In this document: positions 53,061-64,000 of the stretch, piece by piece | How the letters are laid out: every line of letters starts with the position of its first letter | Numbering within the stretch: the stretch's first letter is position 1 | DNA from: Sindora glabra | Lineage: Eukaryota; Streptophyta; Magnoliopsida; Fabales; Fabaceae | Reading direction: 5' to 3' | DNA length: 64,000 bases | NCBI GenBank assembly: GCA_020226215.1 | Contig: CM035235.1 | Coordinates: 68,101,283-68,165,282, forward strand | Notes under the pieces: generated by a model | Told to the model about the DNA's origin: nothing | The model's input: the letters and a program-made list of their open reading frames with translations, nothing else | Databases searched by the model: none | Made by a program: the position numbers and the translations under genes

Positions 53061-54190
53061 GTCCATATCTTCATCCTAAAAGCATTCTTTATTAATAGAT
53101 TCTAGAAATCAATGTTTTTAGAAGGTTCTAGGATCAATTAAAGTTCTTTCTAAGAAATTATATCCACATTTCGACTGTAAACATAAAATTCTATAAAGCA
53201 TTTAGAAGGACTTCGAACAAAAATTATTTCAAGTTCTTTGTAAAATATTCGTGTTCATCACCAAAATATGAACGTAATTCCTTTGATTGAAGGAACTTGG
53301 GGAGATACTAGTTCCTTTATTGGTTATAGTCTATATCTTTATCTTAGAAGCCTTCTTTATTAATAGATTATAAAAACCAATGCTTTTAGAAGATTTTAAA
53401 ATTGATCAAAGTCTCTTCTAAGAAATTCCATTCATATTTCGACCCTGAACATAAGAATTCTATAAATTATTTAAAAATACCTTGAACAAGAATCATTCCA
53501 AATTCTTTGTAAAATGTATATGTTCATTATCGAAATGTGGACACAATTCCTTTAATTGAAAGAACTTAGAGAGATAATAGTTATTTTATTTGCTATAAGC
53601 TTCTAACACTTCCTTTGTTTGAATACAAGAATTAACATGTTACTTACTCTATATGTTATGTCAAACTTTGATACATATAGAGTAAGAAGCATTTAGAAGG
53701 ACTTCTGACAAGAATTGTTCCAAGTTCTTTGTAAAATATTTGTGTTCATTGCCAAAATGTAGACATAATTCTTTTAATTGAAGAAACTTGGAGAGATACT
53801 AGTTCCTTTATTTGTTATGGTCTATATCTTTATCTCATAAACATTCTTTGTTGATGGATTTTAGAAACTAGTGTTTTTAGAAGATTTTATAATCAATCAA
53901 AGTTTCTTCTAATAATTTTTATCCACATTTTGACCTTGAATATAGAAATTTTATAAAGCATTTAAAAGGACTTTAAATAGGAATTGTTCCAAGTTCTTTG
54001 TAAAATATATGTGTTCATTATCGAAATATGGACATAATTCCTTTAATTGAAGGAACTTGGGGAGATAATAGTTCCTTTATTTGCTACAAACTTCTAACGC
54101 TTCCTTTGTTTGAATGCAATAATCGATATATTATTTGCTCTGTATGCCATGTAAAATTCTAATACATATAGAGTGAGAAACATATCTATT
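53061..54190. repeat. Complex tandem array with 268/491-bp periods
   Basis: Blocks beginning 'gtc(c/t)atatct' start at 53061, 53329 and 53820. Each contains 'tttagaag', 'tatccacatttcgac', 'aagttctttgtaaaat', 'gtgttcat' and 'gaaggaacttgg'. A separate ~95-bp spacer ('cttctaacacttcctttgtttgaat') occurs at 53591 and 54082, giving a 491-bp higher-order period. A partial block starts at about 53688. No coding frame runs through it. Confidence 0.8.
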
Positions 54191-57100
54191 TTTATATTGA
54201 AACATAGGAACCCTAAGAAGCTCAAAGCAAATGAATTCCACATCAATTTTATTATACAAACGACATTGAAAAGTAAATTTATTACTAGGCTTAAATGTCA
54301 ATTTTATTTTATAACTAATATGAATACCTAAATGATGTCATTTTTCTATTCTTAAAACTTGTGAAAATAAAGGTAAGAGTCAAAATTGGAAGCTAATCCT
54401 TAGTGTCAAACTATAGTTATATTATAGAGAATACCTTACAAAGTGAACAACCAAATTACAAATATATGACAAGGTTTACTGCAATTTCTCTTTGACATAA
54501 AAGATCACTTTTGCTTAAATCCAATCATTTTTTGCTTTTATTGGAATTTTCTTCTCAACATTAAGGTTTATTTAAATGTTTTATATCTTCTCTAACCTTA
54601 ATTATAAATGTTTATTTGCTATGTATTTTATTGATTTGTTTAGATTCTTTGTTTTTTATTCCATTAATTAGAATTTTAATTGATACGAGCTTCGTGAAGA
54701 GAAGGTAATGGATTTCTTTACAAAAAAACAAATCAATGTTATTTATGTACAAAGGGCTAAGATAATATGAGCAAATCACACAACACATGATTCCATTAAA
54801 GTTTAATAGCAAAAGTTAGGTAATAAAGCATATTATATTAATTTTTTACCTACAACATCAATTTTGATGTCCTCATATCCTTGTTTTGTTATAATAGAAT
54901 TCACAAGTGTTTCTATCAATAGTCATATTTAGGAGATAATGTAAGTTTCATCTTAATATAGAGACATTAAAATAGGGCTTAATCCATGTCATTTCCAATT
55001 TTTGCAATATCCATATATTATATGTCCTTTTAATATTTAAACCCAAATAAATGTATCATTCTTCATCTTTTTTTTTAATTTATTGTAATTGGGATATTAA
55101 TATTGGTAATGAGATATTAAGATAGGGATTGAATATTATTGTTTGTATATAATTTAAGGTGTTAAATTCTGTAATTAGGTTCTGATACTACTTTAGAGGT
55201 AATAGTGTTTAGGGGAATTCATTAGAATTTGAAAAAAAAATGATGCTAGTTCTTTCATAAACCTATCAACATATTACACATTAAATATCAATTATATAAT
55301 AAAAACTAATGCTCTAAACAAATTTTAAATAATGAAAAATCGATTATCAATGTTTTAAACAAAAAAATTAATGCCATATTTGCAACTAAACACATTGATT
55401 TCCTTAAAAAAAAAACCATCATTGTTATAATATTCAACATTGGTTAAAAAATGGATATTGAATATACCAAATTCACAGCAATACTCATATACATGTTGAG
55501 TCAAAATGGATGTTAAAAGACTGAAAATCTTAAAATAACTAATGTTAAAGGATATTTCTATAGTAGTGATTATAATATATGTATTAATATTCTACGTAAA
55601 TAAAATAATTATAACATTAATAATTATTTTAATTGCAAATCATAATTATTAATCATAAAAGAGAAATACTTTGATTTACTATAGATTTTAATAAAATTAT
55701 GCAAATTATTTTTAATTTTAAAACTTACTTCAACATTTCTCAAAGCATAAAAAAAATAAATTTAAAAATAAATTTTAAGTTTTCATCAAGAAATGATAAG
55801 AAAAGATGCCTATAAAATCCACATTTATCAATATGAGATATTTCAAATATCTCATGATCAAATGTATGATTTGATTTAGTTTGAACAACTAAAATATGAT
55901 AAATGAAGACATCAAATTGTACTATAAGTATAAGAATTTTTAACCATTTGAATTTTATCAAGGTATATCTTTAATTATAAAATACTTGGTATTGTTTAAT
56001 TTAAATTCATAGTCATCTTTTTTTGATCATTTTACTAAAGAGAAATTTAAATTTAGGTTTAAATATAATATTTTTTTATGCTTCAACCTTAAGAAAGGTA
56101 TAAGCAGATTTTAAAATTTTATTGAAACACAAAATTAAGAGATGTCAAAATACTTTTTTAACAATAATATTTAATAGAATAATTAATATACGCATCATAA
56201 TTTAAACGCAAAGACTTGTTGGATGAAGTTCATTCAAGGGTACAAGGTCCTATAAAACAAGGAAATTAGTTATATAGAATGGTAAATTAGGAATGATCAT
56301 AGGGGTGATTTCTCAAGGTGCCTTTAGTCCATGCAGCCCCTTACAAGTCCACTTGGCTAGATCTCTGTGGTTGTGGACTATTGATGTGGCGTACTAGTTC
56401 GTTTGATTCATGTTTTGTTCGCTCCGGAGGTTGTTCTCGGAATGAAAAACCCTACAATTTATTTAAAGAATTTTATTTAAGTTTTGGTAAAGATCTTATG
56501 CCAATAATGTTGATAGCTTTCACTATCAATTAGAATTGACAATGGGGAAGATAATAATAAAAATGAGAAGAAGAGAATTTCATATAAATGAAAAAAGAGA
56601 TTTTTCTCTTATTTAAATGATGGATATTTACATATAAATTATATTATGATTTTTAATAAAAATTAAAATCTGTATATAATAATGAAATAATAATTATAGA
56701 AAATACCAATAATATTAAGATGATAAATAATAAAATAATATTTTTTTTGAAGTTTATTCTAAAAAAATATATACTTAAATATAATATACATATAATTTTT
56801 AATTATTATTATATAATTAAATTTAAATACATATTTTTATATATTATTTAATTATAAATTACATAGTATAAACAGAAAGAATTAAGTAATATAATACCTT
56901 TACTCGTAGCCAAATTTATTTTTCAAGCCTTTTATTTATATTTAAATAAATAAAAAGTAGGGGTAATCATTGAGTATGAATGGCATCCCCATCCTACAAT
57001 CAATCATCAATCGATTGTAATAATTCTTTAAAAAAAAAAAGTTGAAGTCTCACATTTTTCTGCTTTAATGTTTTAAACTTATATATCCCAATTTAAAGTA

Positions 57101-60100
57101 AAAAAATAAAAAACATACAAAAAAAAGAAGTCGTTTATGGGTCAATTTTAATATCCTATTCACTACTAATATTTTCATCTTTATTACCACTACAATTCTT
57201 ATCTATTTCATTGGGCTTCAACTAGAATACAAATCCTTTGATTTTTGTTTTTAATTTTTAAAAATAGTTTCAAACAATAATTTTTTTAAAAGAAAAAATC
57301 TTCTCAATTCTACGGAAGCTTCAATTTTGTCGATATCATGGCCAAGATGTTCAAGAGTCGTATGAAGGAACACCAAAAAAGAAAAAACAAAAATTAGGAA
57401 GTATATGGGTTAGTGTTCAAAATGTGTTAGACATGACGCTACGTCTGCAAATAAGTGTGTGAGTACTTCTTAGAATTTACATACTCATTTATGTAAAGCA
57501 AGTCAAAATGCAAACTTAGTCCCTAACTTTCACCTTACTAGCAGAAAAATACTTGTAGATAGATATGTTGGCAGCCAGCCTATTGTTAAATTCATTAGGA
57601 GATAAAATGTTTATTCAGGAAATAAATAATTGTAAACTTATTGGAAATGGAATTTATCATCTTATGATATTTTGTTTTATTCATTGGAAATTTAATGCAT
57701 GGGTGAATAAGAGAAACGAAAAGTTCCGTGTGATTAGAGATAGATAGAAGGAGTGGAAGAGATAAGATTCATAATCACTTCTAGAATTAATTTTCCCAAC
57801 CCATTTTCATGTTTTAATATTAAAATTAAATATAAGCGATCATTTAATGCATGTTGGAATTGAACTGTAGGCATCGCAATGGAGATTTTGTCTCTTCCTA
57901 ACATATGATTATTGTTATACACTGAAGTTTATCGAAATTGGATATACATAGAATATTTGATATATTAAATTGTTGGAAGTCATGTAATGGAGATATGATA
58001 ATGTTAATAAATACAATTGTAATTCATAATTGCCTTGTTTGTGTTAATTGAGCAAATTTGCATTGATACTTGTGAAAATGAGATGAAGTGTATTAATATC
58101 ATTTTGAACATTAAATCTCATAACAACTCATGAAAAATAAAGTTGATTTAAAGAGATAAGAATGAGTTTGTGAATATAAGGATAGATGCAAATTATAAAG
58201 ACATTTATTTGCTTTATATATATTATTATTCATTATTTATATGTTACTTAAGTATAATGTATTTATATAGGAATGAATATTTGCATAAGTAAATATACAT
58301 AATTATGTAATTTTTGGTCGTTACTAATAAAATTGTGATGTAAATTATGTAGTATGAGCATGTAAGCTTAAGAAGGATATATCTAATTAGTAAGAGTTAG
58401 ATAAATATTTTATGCCTCATACTTATGAAAATGCTTACCCATTAAATTTAGATTTATCCTTCCATATTTTATTTTATAAATTCATAAATTGAGTTGCCTT
58501 TTTTATTATTGCCACCACATGGATAAGTCCATGACTCCATAAAGCCTTCTTGTAAATTAAAGAAAGGGTAATGATAAATATTTTACTGTATATAGAGGAT
58601 TTTTTAGGCCCACAATTGTATAGGAAATATGCAAAGCATATCAACTCTCTTTGGTTAAGAGTAGCTGGATTAACTTATCCCTAATATTGAAAGGAAAATA
58701 AACATGCCTAACTTTTTTCTTTTGTGGAATCATTTTAGTAGATATAATCTTAGTAGTTTCAATTGAAATTGCCCTGAAAGGATCATGACACTTGTGTGAC
58801 ATGAAATAATTGGTACCTTTAAATATTGAACAAATTTATTTTTTCTCAAAATTTGTTATTATTACAAAGTAAGAACTCTGAGAAAGAGAAAGATGATGTT
58901 TCAACTTTCAAGTGTATTCAACTACCTCTAGAAGAAAATTAATCTATTGGTACTATGACCAAAGAGCTTAGATTCTAATGTCCTAAGATACCCTAATCTA
59001 AATCAATTTATGAAAAAAATTTAAGTGAAGTTTTATAGATATTTGTTATGAATTTTCTAATTAAAATTTTATATATATAATCAATTTCTAGCAACTAATT
59101 AATAATTATTGTTGTTAAGTTATAATTATCAACAATGAGTTAGAAAAATAACACATACAAAATTTTAATTAAAAACTTCACAATAAATATTTATAGAACT
59201 TCGCCTGAATCTTTTTCTTGATTTATTGCATAAAGGAATTGAATTTGAGACCAACCATCAATATAAACAATATGGGTAAGCCAGCTCCAAGGTTGGCCCT
59301 TCAATCCAAAATGAATAATGAAGTGAAAAAAAAAATCATCTCATAACTCCCTTTGAAAATATAAAATAAACTAAATTCATTTGTTTTTAAAAGGAAACAA
59401 AAGTATCCAACTTATTTAATGCGACAAAGGATACTAGCTTATTTAACAAAATTAGAAAGTAAGACAATAGCTCAACTAGCTCTTAAAAATTAAGGATTTT
59501 TTTTTGAAAAAGACTGTCTATGAATCCAAAAATAAAAAAGAAAAATCCCTAAGAAAGGTTGCCCTACGTGCCAACAGGACAACTAAATTTGAAGGGTATT
59601 TGAACTTGTGACCAATGGAAGTTACAATAATTTTATCTAAATTCTTACAATTAATTAAACCAACTCATTATCATAATAACCATAACTCAAAAAGTGGTTA
59701 TTAAACTCTGTCTCAAATGTTGTTATTTTGTTTATGAAAAAAATCATAAGGATATACGATAGAGTGGAAAATATGTTTTTTTTTGGGGTAAATAGAGTGG
59801 AAAATATTTTTATGCCAAAAGTATTATTAAAAGTTTTAATACTACTATTTATTGTACTTCAACAAGTTAAAAAGTTACCTTGCTAATCTAACATTTACTT
59901 AATCATATGATCAAAATATCTCATTTAATTTAATATTTATTTAATTATAATAACACAATATCTCATTTATTAAAATATAAAAAGTAATTATATAAAAAAA
60001 TCGATACTTTAATATTATGCGCGAATTTCAAATATTTCTATTAGAAGGATTCCGATGACTTGATACATATACGATGAAATGCATAATGTCTGCATCAAGG

Positions 60101-62630
60101 TTCCTCTTTTATCATGATGATCATTCATGACCTTATTAAAATAATAATAAAAAAGGAAAAGTAAAATTTTAGAACATTTTTTCCTTCGGTACACTTTAAA
60201 ATTAGAATTCATTTCATTTTGAAATAAATTTCATTAAAAAATTATGTTACGTTTAAATTTTTTAGATTCCATTTTATTTTAAAATTTTATTTTATTTACA
60301 TTATTACTATTTTGAAATCTCATAGAATTGAATAGGATTTGATAGGAATTTATTTCATTTCAAATGTAATATTTTCATTAGACAGTTTTATTCTTAATTT
60401 TTTAAGTTATTAATAATTATCTCTCTCTCTATAAATTTTCTCTCCCTCATTTTTTAAGATAATATTGTAACTATAAATATTTAAAACAAATTTCACAAAT
60501 TTTAATAAAATTCCAAACAAATAAATTCATTTCAAAGTCATTTTATATAATTTATCCCAAATAAAAAATTCATTCAAAAATAAAATAAAATCATTTTTAT
60601 TAAAATGAAATAAAATGAATTCTATCGCTTAGTGTTTCAAACAAAGGGTTTGTGTGTAAATAATAGTAATTCGTGCTGCCCTTTTACTCTCGTATGCCAA
60701 AGGGGAAATTCATCCCACCAAAGTGTTTGAAGTTCTTGAGTAGAAGCTTCCATCCACTTTTTTCCCCCTCTCTACAACTCTCTAATATTTGTCAGCCATG
60801 TTACATTCTTACTAAACTGGAGTTACCCTATATTTGACAGCCAAGTTACATTCTTATTTTTCATTTATAGAGTTCGAATTTAAAATTTTATCTTAAAAAT
60901 ACTAACCTCCAATCACTCGAATAAGCTTCGATATCCATCCATCTATCACTAATCCTAAGTAGAGAATGCCCGGCACTACTTTTGGAATTTTAAGTAGGAA
61001 TGGCAACTAGGATGGTATATATAAGGGTTTGGGAGCATATAAATAAATCATTTAGAAATTTACGTACTTGTACCCATTTAGAAATAGCTTACGCATGTGT
61101 TTAAGGCGATAAATAAATCATCTCATAGTTTGTTGATTTAACCAATAAAATATAAATTAATCTCTACAAGTGTTGACATATTAATTTATTTAAAAAAATT
61201 ATTTGATAAGCTTTACAAGATAACTTATGATTTGTAAACTAACAAATTTTCAAAAAAATTTCAAGTTTAACCTACTTCTTTTCATTAAATGATAATATAT
61301 ATTCTAATTATATAATAAATAACTAAAATATCCTTATTAATTCAGTATAAATAACAAATAAATATATAATATTATAAATATAATTAACTGAATTCTAAAT
61401 TATTATATTATTGATTTAAAATAAAAATAAAAATGTGTATTGTCAAAAAATAATTAATTAAATTTTAAATAATAATATTTTTATTTTAAATATTTTCGTT
61501 ATATTAATATAATTTAATCTTAATATAAATATAAATTAATTTAATTTATATATCTATTTATATTAATATATTTTTATATTTTTCAATCAATTCAACAACT
61601 AATTTTACCGAATATTTCGAGTATAATTAATTATCTTATTAGTTATCAATTAACATATTAACTACTTGCACTAAGTCAAGCCTGCCTTGCCTTGCTCCCA
61701 TACTTACGTGAATAAACCTTTAAATAACCGTCCCCATCCTCATCACTATGAAATGTTTGAATCCCTATACTCACAGCCGTTCTCATTTTTTCATTTTATT
61801 TAAATGGTTTATATTTGTCTATATCTTATTATAATTTTTTAATGAAAATTAAGATTCACATATAAAAATAAAATAATAATTATTTAAACTAATAATACTA
61901 ATGCAACAAAAATAACATAAAGTTTTTATTAAAGTTTATCTCAATTTTTTTTATATTTAAATTGAATTGTTACAAACATAATTTTAGTGTTTCTTGTTAT
62001 ATAAACACACACGTTAATATATATTATATAATACAATATGGGTATGGGCAGAATTGAAGTCCTCTTACTCATACTTGATAAAATCCTCATAAATATCGTT
62101 TTATCTGTACCGATATCCGTTTTTAAGCATCATACGCATACTCAAATGAATAAAAAGTACAAATATTGAATGTGGGTGAAATTACCATTTCGAGTCTTCA
62201 GCAATTGAAGATCATTTGGGAGCAGAACCAAACAACAAAAGTAAAGTAGAAGGAAAAAGGAGGGTAAGGTGCTATATTTAAAAACCAAAATGTAAACGTG
62301 TATCTTAGATCGCGCAAGCAAAGCACAAATCAGAATTCTCAGCATTCAATTTCAAATGAGACCTTTGGAAAGAAAAGAAAGAAAAATGACGGGCAGGACG
62401 GACATAAAGGGCCTCCGATGCACTAATTATACAAAATAGGAGTTGTAGGTTTCCTAGGTTTTAACTGATTGATAAGTAACCAATATAAGAAATCGTTTGA
62501 ATCGATAACAAATAACTTTTTACAAAAAATTAAAATTTTAAGAAAATAATTTTTTATATGAATTTTTTCATAAATACTCAAAATTATTTAATTGAGACAT
62601 AAGAAATAATATTTTTTAGAAAATAACTTT
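54191..62630. other. AT-rich DNA without recognised genes
   Basis: Short frames only. The patch at 56300-56530 has a less AT-biased open frame of 71 codons on the + strand, with no family I recognise and no conserved neighbour. 56960-57130 and 61000-62130 contain fragments reminiscent of hAT-type repeats ('atgggtatgggca', 'ccgtccccatcctcatc'). Nothing firm. Confidence 0.55.
55480..55568 (-). mobile_element. Possible CACTA-type transposon terminus
   Basis: On the - strand the sequence starts CACTACTATAGAAATATCC and continues with repeated short motifs 'taacatta', 'taacatcc' and 'tcaacatg', resembling subterminal repeats of CACTA elements. The element would extend to lower coordinates, but I found no partner end, so it may be a fragment. 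Confidence 0.35.
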
Positions 62631-62631
62631 C

Positions 62632-62835
62632 TATGTTTTGTTTGATTCAACTGTAAATATCTTAAAAAATGTTAATAAAATGAATATTATATTCTCAATA
62701 TTATTATAATATAAATTAATAAATTTTTTCCTATATTTTATTTGATTCAACTGTAAATATCTTAAAAAGTGTTAATAAAATAAATACTATATTCTCAATA
62801 TTATTATAATATAAATTAATAAATTTTAATTATCA
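62632..62835. repeat. Tandem duplication of about 102 bp
   Basis: Two adjacent, nearly identical units contain 'gattcaactgtaaatatctt', 'ttaataaaat' and 'ttctcaatattattataata'. A third, diverged copy lies at about 63066-63180 with 'aaatatcttaaaaagtatta'. Confidence 0.8.
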
Positions 62836-63620
62836 TTAATTAAATTTAATAAGAATAATTTAATTATTATATTTATAAATTGAACAAAAAATAAAATTTA
62901 CCTAGAAGGGAAATGAGTAAATTATTCCTTATACTTTGTGATAAGTAAGACTTTTTAAGAAGTTTTATTTCCTTCAATTTATTAGATAATAACTAATCAA
63001 ATAATCTAATTCTTTTTTATTTCTTGGAAAACAGATTTTCTCGTAATATTGAAGCGAACCAAACAATTTTCTTATTTGGTTTAATTTTAAATATCTTAAA
63101 AAGTATTAATAAGATAATTACTACATCTTCAATATTATTATAACATAAATTAATAAATTTTAGTTATCATTAATTAAATTTAATAAAAATAATTTTATCA
63201 TTATATTCATAAATAATATAAGAAATAAAATTTATTTAAGGAACGGTAAGTAAGTAACTTCCAATATTTTATGATATGTAAGACTTCCTAGAAACTTTTA
63301 TTTCTTCCAATTTGCTAGAGAATAGTCAACCAAACAACCTATTTATTTTTTACTTTTCAAAAAATAAAACTTTTCATACTATTGAAACGAATCATATGAA
63401 TTCTAAAGAATTAAAAAGAAGTCTTATCATTCTCTTGAAATAAGAAAATTTCTTACTACAGAAAGCCAGTGATTGACACAAAGAAGGCTTGTTCTCAAAA
63501 CTTGTGGGAGTCACATACTGTAGATTTTACTATATCTATGTTTCTTCTCTCCAAATAAGGCAAATTCACCAATTCTAAGAGTTAGATAAAAATGATTGAA
63601 AAAAAAAAAAAAAACTAAAA

Positions 63621-63735
63621 CTACATCCTTATACCCACTTCTAACCTACATCCTCTTACAAAATAGGTGAGACCTGGTCTTACCTGGTTTGTGAAGGAAC
63701 ATGGGTTAGAAGTGGATGAAAGGATGTGGATGTAG
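63621..63735. repeat. Long imperfect inverted repeat (foldback)
   Basis: The left arm 63621-63674 and right arm 63675-63735 are imperfect complements meeting at GAGACC|TGGTCTTACC. Both arms, read outward to centre, contain CTACATCC, CACTTCTAACC, a CCT..ACA block and AGGT(G/A)AGACC. There is no loop beyond the centre. It could be a small MITE or a hairpin-RNA-like structure. Confidence 0.7.
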
Positions 63736-63744
63736 TAAAGCTCA

Positions 63745-63856
63745 GGATGATAATTTCGGTAGCCCAAGAAATGTACTCAACATTCACATCCTGTAGATCG
63801 CTGCTGTCGTCCACCTCCACCAACATCAATTGTATCAGGCAGGTATCTGTCAAATT
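63745..63856 (-). other. Possible 3'-terminal exon of an unrecognised gene
   Basis: On the - strand a TTTGACAG acceptor-like site is followed by a frame reading YLPDTIDVGGGGRQQRSTG and then a short Cys-containing end and TGA. The base composition is less AT-rich than around it. The rest of such a gene would lie right of the window. I do not recognise the peptide, and the assignment is weak. Confidence 0.25.
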
Positions 63857-64000
63857 CAATAAAAACAACATCCTTGTGATATTTAACTAAAAGCGATGAC
63901 TTTGACTGCTTGCTATAACTAACAGTCTTACGAGGGTTTGAAAGTTTGGTAAGTACTAGACATCCAAAGATGGGAACACAACATCTAAATTGCAGTCATA

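Noticed and set aside
55185..55200. 'ggttctgatactac', similar to the complement of a retrotransposon primer-binding site
   Set aside because: Mismatches to the usual initiator-tRNA complement, and no long terminal repeat beside it.
45600..64000. Various 60-80-codon open frames
   Set aside because: Composition and lengths are as expected by chance in AT-rich DNA; no domain, signal or splice pattern was recognised.

Overview
The window looks like nuclear DNA of a flowering plant, most likely a dicot. It is very AT-rich, its genes are split by GT-AG introns, it carries (TA)n and (AAT)n microsatellites and several MITE-like elements, and the only recognisable proteins are typical land-plant families. 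I cannot name the species.

Two genes are present, each twice, because a segment of about 16 kb is duplicated in direct orientation. Unit A runs from the left edge (or before it) to about 16272. Unit B starts at 18781 and runs to about 34597, and its last ~0.94 kb appears only at about 44645-45592, so unit B is split by ~10 kb of repeat-rich DNA. Each unit holds, on the + strand, a three-exon gene for a 309-residue LEA_2 membrane protein of the companion-of-cellulose-synthase (CC) type, and, convergent to it on the - strand, a twelve-exon gene of the plant TauE/SafE (sulfite-exporter-like) membrane family. Exon boundaries were placed by splice sites, reading phase and protein-family continuity. 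All phases close: CC-like 309 aa in both copies, TauE/SafE 477 aa in copy A.

The copies are decaying differently. Both CC-like genes are open and differ at about ten residues, but copy B lacks the two AATAAA signals of copy A, and only copy A has an upstream ATG at 1432. TauE/SafE copy B has a 1-base insertion in exon 2 that breaks the frame after residue 103, and an intronic hAT-like MITE with an 8-bp target duplication. TauE/SafE copy A has a GC-AG intron where B has GT-AG, and an in-frame TGA that is harmless only if a 66-nt mini-intron is spliced.

The remainder (16.3-18.8, 34.6-44.6 and 45.6-64 kb) has no convincing gene. It holds MITEs, a Helitron-like end, a CACTA-like end, a 491-bp-period complex tandem array (53.06-54.19 kb), smaller tandem repeats and a long imperfect foldback near 63.68 kb. 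I found no rRNA, tRNA, CRISPR array or bacterial-type operon, and no evidence for a new multi-gene system. The most informative content is the comparison between the duplicated units.
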